Shown: one piece after another, positions 1 to 5,173 of the stretch
Numbering within the stretch: position 1 is the stretch's first letter
Layout: the number at the start of each line of letters is the position of its first letter
From: Deltaproteobacteria bacterium
Lineage (GTDB): Bacteria > Desulfobacterota > Desulfobacteria > Desulfobacterales > JAFDFH01
DNA: 6,723 nt
Reading direction: 5' to 3'
Assembly: GCA_019309945.1 (NCBI GenBank)
Contig: JAFDFH010000137.1
Span: forward strand, 1-6,723
The notes under the pieces: model-generated
What the model saw: only the letters and a program-made list of their open reading frames with translations
The model's database searches: none
What the model was told of the DNA's origin: nothing
Position numbers and translations under genes: made by a program

Positions 1-1
1 T

Positions 2-976
2 GAAACCCAGCTTGAAAAACTAGGCATTGAGCGCGATGAGGCAATTGGCCGATATTGCTATGAAGTAACTCACTTTCTCAACGCCCCATGTTCCAGTATT
101 AATAATCCCTGCCCATTATCCCAAACACTGAAAACAAAAAAGCCCACCCAGGTCACTCATGTTCACCCGGATAATCAGAATAAAGAGTTGTATTATTCAA
201 TTTCCTGCTATCCGCTTATCCAAAATAGTGAATGCGTTGGTGCCATTAATATATCGAGGGACATCACCAAAGACATCAATATGCAAAAGGCGATGATGCA
301 GCAGGAAAAATTGGCCTCCGTCGGGCGCCTGTCTGCCGGCGTTGCCCATGAAATCAACAACCCCCTGACCACCATTTTAACCTCAGCGATGTTGATCCTG
401 GAGGACATGAATCCGGATGACCCCATTTATCAGGAATTGCAAACGATTTCTGTTGAAACACTGCGTTGCCGGAAAATCGTCACCAGTCTCCTGGACTTCG
501 CTCGACAGACAACGCCGGCCAAAAAGTTAAATGACCTTAATGATATTATTACCCAAAGTTTTGTGCTAACTCGAAAACAGGCGGCTTTTAATGACGTGGC
601 GGTTGAGTTGAACCTTTCCGAAAATCTGCCCGCGACTTATGTAGATAAAGACCAGATGGAACAGGCCCTGATCAACTTAACGCTCAATGCAATTGAAGCG
701 ACCGATCACGGAGGGAAAATTACCATTACGACCCGGTTTGATTCTAAAACAAATATAATTGAAATTTCCGTCAGCGACACCGGAGTCGGTATCCCCCCTG
801 AGAATATGGATAAAATATTTGATCCCTTTTTTACAACCACCGAAGGCGGAACAGGTCTTGGCCTTGCCGTAACCCACGGCATCATAGAGCAACATGGGGG
901 AACCATCGATGTAGCGAACAACCCCGGCCCGGGAACCTGTTTTACGATCAGACTTCCGCTCGACCCTGGAAAATAA
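2..976 (+). CDS. PAS-sensor histidine kinase, 5' end outside the window
   Basis: The reading frame is open from the window edge, so the gene begins upstream; 324 codons plus a TAA stop are visible. Residues are numbered from the first full codon here. Residues 1 to about 90 look like a PAS domain with an unusual set of cysteines and histidines (C19, H24, C30, C37, C69). A short linker leads to a HisKA dimerisation helix with the phospho-accepting H116 in HEINNPL. The HATPase_c domain follows, with N box (N229), G1 box DTGVG (259-263), F box DPFF, and G2 box GGTGLGL (282-288), so it looks catalytically intact. By family it autophosphorylates on histidine and passes the phosphate to a response regulator. 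The next gene starts one base after this stop, which makes its product the obvious partner. No membrane segment lies in the visible part, so location cannot be judged. An in-frame TTG at 188 is a possible start but would remove most of the PAS domain, and the frame continues upstream. The signal is unknown. Confidence 0.93.
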   Translation, partial: ETQLEKLGIERDEAIGRYCYEVTHFLNAPCSSINNPCPLSQTLKTKKPTQVTHVHPDNQNKELYYSISCYPLIQNSECVGAINISRDITKDINMQKAMMQQEKLASVGRLSAGVAHEINNPLTTILTSAMLILEDMNPDDPIYQELQTISVETLRCRKIVTSLLDFARQTTPAKKLNDLNDIITQSFVLTRKQAAFNDVAVELNLSENLPATYVDKDQMEQALINLTLNAIEATDHGGKITITTRFDSKTNIIEISVSDTGVGIPPENMDKIFDPFFTTTEGGTGLGLAVTHGIIEQHGGTIDVANNPGPGTCFTIRLPLDPGK

Positions 977-977
977 G

Positions 978-2405
978 ATGCCGACGGATCAGATCCCCCG
1001 AATATTAATTATCGATGATGAATTGTTCATCTGCCAGAATTGTATAAGGATTTTGTCCAAATTAATATGCGAGGCTGAATATGCGTTGACTGGATTGGAC
1101 GGATTAAAGATGATGGATGAGAACCCATTTGATGTGGTCGTTACGGATTTGAAAATGGGTGCGTTGGGCGGCATGGAAGTTCTTCGTCGGATAAAAGAAG
1201 CCCATCCTGAAACCATGGTTATCGTAATGACCGGATATGCCAGTATTTCATCGGCTGTCGAGGTTATGAAGATGGGGGCGCTTGACTACCTTCCAAAACC
1301 GTTTACGCCACAGGAATTGCGTGCCATTGTGCTTCAGGCCCTTGAGCAAAGAGCCCTGCGGGTGCAAAATCGTGATTTGATTTACCGGCACAGGCCTTTG
1401 AAGTCATTTTCCCACCAGCTCATTGGAAACAGCCCGAAAATAAAACAAGTCATTGCCATGGTTCAGAAGGTGGCGCCTACCGATTCCACGGTTCTTATTT
1501 ATGGTGAAACTGGAACCGGCAAAGAGTTGATTGCACGGGCTGTCTATGCCAATAGCACAAGAAAGGACGGCCCTTTTTTTGCCGTAGATTGCGGTACCCT
1601 GTCGAGTAATCTTTTAGAGAATGAGTTGTTCGGACATGCCAAGGGTGCTTTTACCGGAGCCCATAGGGACAAGGATGGTATCTTTAAACTCGCCCATGGC
1701 GGGACCGTTTTTATCGACGAAATCAGTGATATAAACCTTGAAGTTCAAAGCAAGCTGCTTCGTTTTTTAGAGACCCGTGAATTTTTACCGCTGGGGAGTA
1801 CCCAAACCCGCAAGGTCGATGTTCGCTTGATTTTTGCTACCAATAAGAATCTTCAGGAACTGGTCACCGAAGGATTATTTAGAGAAGACTTCTATTACCG
1901 GATTTTTGTCTATCCGATCATGATGCCCCCGTTAAGAGAAAGAGAGGTGGACATTTTACCGATTGCATATCATTTCCTGAAGCAATTTAGCGTGAATATG
2001 GGGAAAACCATCACCGAATTTGACCATGATGCGGCCAGACGGTTAACGGAATATGACTGGCCGGGAAATGTCAGACAATTGAGAAATGTTATTGAACGGG
2101 CAGTTATCTATTGTGAAAAAGATAAAATTACGTCCAAAGAACTCCCGCTTTTAGGTATTATTAGAGATTTTGACATGGTGATGGATGGGCTTCCTTCAAC
2201 CAGTGAAGAACTCAAACGATTGAAAAAAGAAATCCGGCATAGGGCGGTGGATAAAATTGAAAAAAGTTTTGTTTTAAATGCTCTTGAAAAAAACAACTGG
2301 AATGTGACACGGGCAGCCCGAAAGGTTGGAATGCAAAGAACCAATTTCCAGGGCCTCATGAAAAAACACGGCATTACGCTCCCGAGACGCCGTGAGCTCG
2401 AATAA
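978..2405 (+). CDS. NtrC-class sigma-54-dependent response regulator
   Basis: The gene encodes 475 residues, the usual length for the NtrC/AtoC/ZraR class. Residues 1-120 form a receiver domain with acidic pocket D13/D14, phospho-acceptor D57, T85 and K107. Residues about 147-385 form the AAA+ sigma-54 interaction domain: Walker A GETGTGKE (176-183), the sigma-54-contacting GAFTGA loop (223-228), Walker B GGTVFIDE (241-248) and the sensor II stretch WPGNVRQLR (361-369). A basic helical linker leads to a Fis-type helix-turn-helix at about 436-466. All catalytic motifs are intact. By family it binds upstream enhancer sites when phosphorylated and hydrolyses ATP to open RNA polymerase-sigma-54 promoters. 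It follows the kinase stop by one base with only a weak GGA ribosome site, so translation is probably coupled. A sigma-54 promoter precedes the next gene and is a candidate target. The family is certain; the regulon is not shown. Confidence 0.97.
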   Translation: MPTDQIPRILIIDDELFICQNCIRILSKLICEAEYALTGLDGLKMMDENPFDVVVTDLKMGALGGMEVLRRIKEAHPETMVIVMTGYASISSAVEVMKMGALDYLPKPFTPQELRAIVLQALEQRALRVQNRDLIYRHRPLKSFSHQLIGNSPKIKQVIAMVQKVAPTDSTVLIYGETGTGKELIARAVYANSTRKDGPFFAVDCGTLSSNLLENELFGHAKGAFTGAHRDKDGIFKLAHGGTVFIDEISDINLEVQSKLLRFLETREFLPLGSTQTRKVDVRLIFATNKNLQELVTEGLFREDFYYRIFVYPIMMPPLREREVDILPIAYHFLKQFSVNMGKTITEFDHDAARRLTEYDWPGNVRQLRNVIERAVIYCEKDKITSKELPLLGIIRDFDMVMDGLPSTSEELKRLKKEIRHRAVDKIEKSFVLNALEKNNWNVTRAARKVGMQRTNFQGLMKKHGITLPRRRELE

Positions 2406-2409
2406 AATT

Positions 2410-2534
2410 GACGGTCTCGTAAAAAGTCCAACTTCTGCGTTGTGCTGCATTTCGCAATCATTCAACGTACGATAAGTACGCCTCATGATTACGAAACTTG
2501 CACGCCTTGAATTCGAACTTTTTACGAAACCGTC
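2410..2534. repeat. 125-bp imperfect palindromic repeat element
   Basis: The ends are an 18-bp inverted repeat with one mismatch: GACGGTCTCGTAAAAAGT at 2410-2427 pairs with 2517-2534. The centre is a perfect CGTAC-GATAA-GTACG at 2466-2480. Between tips and centre the two arms still match at most positions when aligned with a few gaps, so almost the whole element can fold into one long hairpin. It starts five bases after the regulator stop codon. I remember similar palindromes between genes in Desulfobacterota, but this was not checked. No run of T follows, so it is not a classical terminator, although transcribed as RNA it could stall or protect the 3' end of the kinase-regulator mRNA. Confidence 0.75.
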
Positions 2535-2541
2535 TAAATCA

Positions 2542-2560
2542 GACTTTTTACGAATTCATC
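2542..2560. repeat. partial second copy of the palindrome tip
   Basis: GACTTTTTACGAATTCATC shares the 12-mer ACTTTTTACGAA with the right tip of the preceding palindrome, 26 bases downstream of it. It has no matching left partner in this window, so it reads as a leftover half-end or the end of a related subfamily. It also begins a small dyad with the following bases (GAATTCAT-CA-ATGAATC, 2552-2568). Confidence 0.5.
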
Positions 2561-2614
2561 AATGAATCATGACCATTCGAAGAAGTGGAGTGGAAATTAT
2601 ACAGGGTATTTTAT

Positions 2615-2628
2615 TTTTATACACTTTG
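2615..2628. repeat. 14-bp direct repeat, copy 1
   Basis: TTTTATACACTTTG is identical to the copy at 2960-2973, and similarity extends a few AT-rich bases to the left. The two copies lie on either side of the MITE-like element and the 12-bp dyad. The role is unknown; it could be a protein-binding site or an old duplication. Confidence 0.45.
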
Positions 2629-2715
2629 TGAATTTATGCCCTTGATCACTATAAGTGTTTTCTCTTCCGATGTTTTTCCGTCTCCTTTAAAAATAAATTA
2701 TTTATAAAACCAGTA

Positions 2716-2867
2716 GAGCCAATTTCAAAATGTCCCATTTTGCCCAATCTCTGCGTCAGGCTCAAAATTTAATCCTCGAAATACTCAATGTATTCATATG
2801 GTTAATCCACCTCAGGCGGATCGCCTTCCTTGACCTTGAACAAACTGAAACGTTTTGAAACGGGCTC
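2716..2867 (-). mobile_element. MITE-like palindromic repeat, copy 1 (inverted)
   Basis: Read on the minus strand, this 152-bp element closely matches the element at 4538-4679: one mismatch in the first 47 bases and about six in the last 80. The ends are imperfect terminal inverted repeats (GAGCCAATTTCAAAATG against GAGCCCGTTTCAAAACG). It encodes nothing. The tetramer AGTA lies directly outside both ends (2712-2715 and 2868-2871), which looks like a target-site duplication. The segment near 2801-2824 differs from the other two copies, where a short AT hairpin arm is replaced by a different small palindrome. A MITE-type non-autonomous element is the best description; the transposase is not in this window. 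Confidence 0.78.
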
Positions 2868-2923
2868 AGTAGATTATCCCACCTTATGTTGGGCCCCCTA
2901 AAATTAAATCAAAATTAGCTCCA

Positions 2924-2935
2924 TGCGTTAACGCA
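2924..2935. promoter_or_regulatory. 12-bp perfect dyad, candidate upstream activator site
   Basis: TGCGTTAACGCA is a perfect palindrome in otherwise AT-rich DNA. Its centre lies about 120 bp upstream of the conserved -12 GC of the sigma-54 promoter at 3042-3058, within the range where NtrC-type activators bind their enhancers. Dimeric Fis-type helix-turn-helix proteins commonly use such dyads. Only one copy is seen, whereas many such promoters have two or more, so the assignment is inference. Confidence 0.4.
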
Positions 2936-2959
2936 CCTTCCTTTAGGAACGTATATTTA

Positions 2960-2973
2960 TTTTATACACTTTG
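2960..2973. repeat. 14-bp direct repeat, copy 2
   Basis: This is the second exact copy of TTTTATACACTTTG (first at 2615-2628). It lies between the 12-bp dyad and the sigma-54 promoter, roughly 100 bp upstream of the predicted transcription start, where an accessory protein could bind. There is no direct evidence for that. Confidence 0.45.
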
Positions 2974-3041
2974 CCGCTTCAAACCGATGGTTGATATGAA
3001 TTATATCTAATAAAACAATATAGTTAGCAATAACAGATCCT

Positions 3042-3058
3042 TTGGCACAGATTGTGCT
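3042..3058 (+). promoter_or_regulatory. sigma-54 (-24/-12) promoter for the dual-receiver gene
   Basis: TTGGCACAGATTGTGCT matches the sigma-54 consensus YTGGCACG-N4-TTGCW at all but two positions. The invariant GG (3044-3045) and GC (3056-3057) are separated by exactly ten bases. Transcription would begin near 3069, giving a leader of about 74 bases before the ATG at 3143. The element also contains a small dyad, GCACA-GAT-TGTGC. The adjacent upstream gene encodes a sigma-54 activator with an intact GAFTGA loop, which makes a functional promoter more likely. Confidence 0.75.
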
Positions 3059-3142
3059 GAACCTTATTATAAAAGAAATATTTTTAGGTCGATGGACGAA
3101 TAAAAATTATAGTCGGAAATAAAATACCGAAAGGAGGGGGCA

Positions 3143-4423
3143 ATGAAAGCATTCGCAAAAATCATGGTCGTTGATGATGAAAGACAGATTTGTCAGAATG
3201 TGGAAAAGATTCTAGGCTCTCACAATTATGAAATCGTACAGGCCCTAAGTGCTCAAGAAGCTCTGGAAAAAATGGCACGGGAATCCTTTTCCCTGTTGAT
3301 TTCCGATATCGTTATGCCGGGTATGAATGGACTGGAACTTCTGAAACTCGTGAAAAAGCAATGGCCCCTAACAAAGGCCATCATGATGACCGCATACGCA
3401 TCCACCGATACCGCTGCCAAAGCTATCCGGTTGGGGGCTCTGGATTACGTTCCCAAGCCGTTTACACCCGATGAATTAAGAACGACCGTCAAACATGCGC
3501 TAGGCGGGGAGCTGATCGAGGCTTCGGCCACGGAAATCGAAAGAGACGCCATTGATACGCAAGGGACTGACGTTTCTGTAGACAGAAATATTATCGATGT
3601 GGATATACCGTTTGACAGAGATGAGGTGGCTAAGTACACGGGTGCAAATTACGCGAAGACACTTGGCCCTTCGGATATGCCGGTCGTCGAAGTGCCAGGC
3701 CTAGAAACGCTTGAGAACTATTGTGAAGTGGGAAAAATGGTCTGCGATATTCACAAAAAGCTCGGTTTTATCTGTAAGGATGGGGCCAAGACCGGAGAAT
3801 GTCCCCAGAAAAATGCGGCAAAGAGGAAGGCGAGCGGAAAAGAAAAAGTGTTTCATGCCCAAAAGCTAATCGGCATCGATCAGCCCTTCAGTTACGACGA
3901 TGTGATTTCCATAACCGGTCCTGACTATGTTTTAAACCTGAACCGTGACGGAATGGCGTTTGTGCCCTATGAAGACCTGAAAAAGAGTATGACCGTTAAA
4001 GTGGAAGCAGCGGACCAGCCTGCGGTTGTTTACCCGGAATTCCGGGAAGCGCCCGCCTATAAAAACATATTGGTTATTGACGATGAAGTCGCGGTGAACA
4101 ATAATATCCGCAGAATACTTCTAAAGAAGGGGTATCACGTGGATCAGGCCGTTACCAAAAATGAGGCACTCGAAAAAATTGAACAAAGGGCCTATAAGCT
4201 GATTCTGCTGGATTTGAGAATCCCGGGGGTGAAGGACCTGGAGCTTTTGAGAACCATTCGCGAGAAACGACCGGAAAGCAAAGTCATTATCATTACGGGG
4301 TACGCCAGTATTGAAACGGCGAAGGAAAGCGCCAGAATAGGGGCAATTGATTATCTGCCAAAGCCGTTTACGCCGGAAGAAATTCGCACCGCAACGGAAA
4401 AGGCTTTTCGTCTTGCAGCTTAA
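3143..4423 (+). CDS. dual-receiver protein with duplicated Cys-rich central region
   Basis: The protein has 426 residues. The ATG is preceded by a strong ribosome site, AAGGAGG (3131-3137), five bases upstream. Residues 1-120 are a receiver domain (D11/D12, phospho-acceptor D55, T83, K105); residues 306-424 are a second one (D313/D314, D357, T385, K407). Both look able to accept phosphate. The middle (about 150-285) carries a repeated motif, PF-x4-EV-x3-TG-x2-Y-x3-L at 156-174 and its counterpart at 248-266, spaced 92 residues apart. Between the repeats lie four cysteines, C194-x6-C201-x9-C211-x8-C220, with H204 and a lysine-rich tail. I see no DNA-binding, kinase, HPt or other enzymatic domain, so it is not an ordinary transcription factor. 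A relay, phosphate sink or adaptor is the reasonable guess, possibly with a metal-binding or redox centre. A sigma-54 promoter lies upstream. The central region belongs to no family I can name, although I have an impression of similar linkers in Desulfobacterota regulators. Confidence 0.95.
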   Translation: MKAFAKIMVVDDERQICQNVEKILGSHNYEIVQALSAQEALEKMARESFSLLISDIVMPGMNGLELLKLVKKQWPLTKAIMMTAYASTDTAAKAIRLGALDYVPKPFTPDELRTTVKHALGGELIEASATEIERDAIDTQGTDVSVDRNIIDVDIPFDRDEVAKYTGANYAKTLGPSDMPVVEVPGLETLENYCEVGKMVCDIHKKLGFICKDGAKTGECPQKNAAKRKASGKEKVFHAQKLIGIDQPFSYDDVISITGPDYVLNLNRDGMAFVPYEDLKKSMTVKVEAADQPAVVYPEFREAPAYKNILVIDDEVAVNNNIRRILLKKGYHVDQAVTKNEALEKIEQRAYKLILLDLRIPGVKDLELLRTIREKRPESKVIIITGYASIETAKESARIGAIDYLPKPFTPEEIRTATEKAFRLAA

Positions 4424-4499
4424 ATTCGAGATTATAAGGATACTGACAGCGGTGAAAATCTTCCGAGAGTTTAAGCATCGATACATACAAACTAAAATG

Positions 4500-4536
4500 A
4501 ACGTTTTAGCCGGCCACCATCCCCGGCCAAAACGTT
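4500..4536. terminator. strong hairpin after the dual-receiver gene, possible terminator
   Basis: AACGTTTTAGCCGG (4500-4513) and CCGGCCAAAACGTT (4523-4536) pair over 14 bases with a single A-C mismatch around a nine-base loop. It begins 76 bases after the stop codon. No T-run follows the stem on either strand, so intrinsic termination is doubtful. It ends one base before the adjacent MITE-like element and shares the word AAAACGTT with that element's end, so it may be part of a compound repeat instead. Confidence 0.4.
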
Positions 4537-4537
4537 G

Positions 4538-4679
4538 GAGCCCGTTTCAAAACGTTTCAGTTTGCTCAAGGTCAAGGAAGGCGAAAATTTTAACCACAGG
4601 AATACAGCGAGTATTTCGAGGATTAAAATTTGAGCCTGACGCAGAGATTGGGTAAAATGGGACGTTTAGAAATTGGCTC
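4538..4679 (+). mobile_element. MITE-like palindromic repeat, copy 2
   Basis: This 142-bp element starts GAGCCCGTTTC and ends GAAATTGGCTC, with imperfect terminal inverted repeats. The core folds again: AAATTTTAA (4585-4593) pairs with TTAAAATTT (4623-4631), and AATAC (4601-4605) with GTATT (4611-4615). It is nearly identical at both ends to the inverted copy at 2716-2867 and shares its core with the copy at 4887-5027. Flanking bases are GTTG and GTTC, at best a one-mismatch target duplication. It has no coding capacity. Confidence 0.78.
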
Positions 4680-4789
4680 GTTCATTTAACCACAAAAGTT
4701 TTTCATTCCGTTCGGTTTCTTTTTTTTAAAGATATTCAACCTATTACCCTTCCAGAAGACAAAACCAAAGATATAGTGCCATTTTATTC

Positions 4790-4810
4790 TTGACATACAA
4801 CATTTTGTAT
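4790..4810. promoter_or_regulatory. TTGACA box overlapping a 6-bp dyad, possible promoter-operator relic
   Basis: TTGACA (4790-4795) is a perfect sigma-70 -35 hexamer, and its last base begins the dyad ATACAA-CATT-TTGTAT (4795-4810). The arrangement resembles self-regulated promoters of small repressor or antitoxin genes. No good -10 box lies 16-18 bases downstream, and no gene follows, so it may be a remnant or chance. Confidence 0.25.
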
Positions 4811-4886
4811 GAGACTGAAAAACTTAGGCTACATGACAGACCCGTTTGGATGGTTCGGGTGAGATTCTGAAGATTGCCGCAACAAT

Positions 4887-5027
4887 GAGACCTTTGAAAA
4901 ATGCTCATTTTTGTTCAAGTTCAAGGAAGGCGAAATTTTAACCACAGGAATACATTTAGTATTTTAAGGATTAAAATTTGAGCCTGACGCCGGAATTGGA
5001 CAAAAGGGGGCGTTTTGCAAAGGTCTC
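4887..5027 (+). mobile_element. MITE-like palindromic repeat, copy 3 (divergent ends)
   Basis: The 141-bp element has the same core as copy 2, including TCAAGGAAGGCGA, the AAATTTTAA/TTAAAATTT hairpin (4933-4941 with 4971-4979) and TTTGAGCCTGACGC. Its ends belong to a different subfamily: GAGACCTTTG at the left and CAAAGGTCTC at the right, a perfect terminal inverted repeat that extends by AT on both sides (4885-5029). No convincing target duplication is seen. It lies 207 bases from copy 2 in the same orientation. Confidence 0.75.
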
Positions 5028-5068
5028 ATGGTGTTGATTGTATTTATTCTGTTTTATTTACAACGCCG

Positions 5069-5098
5069 TTGACTTCTTGGCGTTTTTATCTTTGTAAA
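5069..5098 (+). promoter_or_regulatory. candidate sigma-70 promoter of nrdJ
   Basis: TTGACT (5069-5074, five of six consensus bases) and TGTAAA (5093-5098, four of six) are separated by 18 bases, placing transcription start near 5105 and leaving a leader of about 70 bases. The fit is moderate. No NrdR box pair and no cobalamin riboswitch B12 box are seen nearby. Confidence 0.35.
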
Positions 5099-5148
5099 TT
5101 CCGGCATGGACATTTTTTACGAAAAAAATAACGACCGCCAAGGGTCAA
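5069..5148. repeat. spaced inverted repeat upstream of nrdJ
   Basis: TTGACTTCTTGGCG (5069-5082) is mirrored by CGCCAAGGGTCAA (5136-5148): the blocks TTGAC and TTGGCG match exactly, with slightly different spacing between them, and 53 bases separate the arms. The left arm covers the candidate -35 box and the right arm ends 25 bases before the start codon. It could be a pair of operator half-sites or the stem of a leader RNA if transcription starts further upstream. Confidence 0.4.
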
Positions 5149-5173
5149 ATAAAAACCTAACAGGAGAGGGATA

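Larger units (their letters stand above)
2406..3142. other. 737-bp repeat-rich intergenic spacer
   Basis: I see no credible gene on either strand. It holds, in order, a 125-bp imperfect palindrome, a partial second copy of that palindrome's end, two copies of a 14-bp direct repeat, an inverted copy of a MITE-like element, a 12-bp perfect dyad and a sigma-54 promoter, each listed separately. The remainder (roughly 2561-2606, 2629-2715 and 2974-3040) is AT-rich, with only small dyads such as CACT-ATA-AGTG near 2648. Confidence 0.7.
4424..5173. other. 750-bp repeat-rich intergenic spacer
   Basis: No credible gene is visible on either strand; open frames here run through repeats and lack ribosome sites. 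It holds a 14-bp-stem hairpin, two direct copies of the MITE-like repeat, a TTGACA-associated dyad and a leader or promoter region for the reductase gene, each listed separately. Positions 4424-4499 and 4811-4886 show nothing recognisable; the only start with promoter-like DNA upstream (ATG at 4833) gives nine codons. Confidence 0.7.

Noticed and set aside
188..190. TTG at 188 as the start of the histidine kinase
   Set aside because: The same frame runs without a stop to the window edge and encodes the rest of a PAS domain; no ribosome site precedes the TTG.
2108..2486. Minus-strand open frames opposite the 3' end of the sigma-54 regulator gene
   Set aside because: They are antisense to a clear Fis-type helix-turn-helix coding region, and their starts fall inside the palindromic repeat.
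2560..2720. Small minus-strand gene with a GGAGA ribosome-site-like stretch near 2690
   Set aside because: No ATG follows at suitable spacing, and the nearest GTG frame stops after about ten codons.
4347..4655. A 102-codon plus-strand open frame overlapping the end of the dual-receiver gene and running into repeat copy 2
   Set aside because: It lies out of frame over a well-supported gene and then through a non-coding repeat, has no ribosome site and encodes a low-complexity basic peptide.
2716..5027. CRISPR array from the three repeat copies
   Set aside because: The copies are about 150 bp long, lie in both orientations at irregular distances and have terminal inverted repeats, which fits MITE-like elements.
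5030..5173. Cobalamin riboswitch in front of the B12-dependent reductase
   Set aside because: I looked for the B12 box and found none; the available leader is also shorter than a typical cobalamin riboswitch.
5030..5173. NrdR repressor boxes upstream of nrdJ
   Set aside because: No pair of ACACWATATNTTGT-like boxes is visible.
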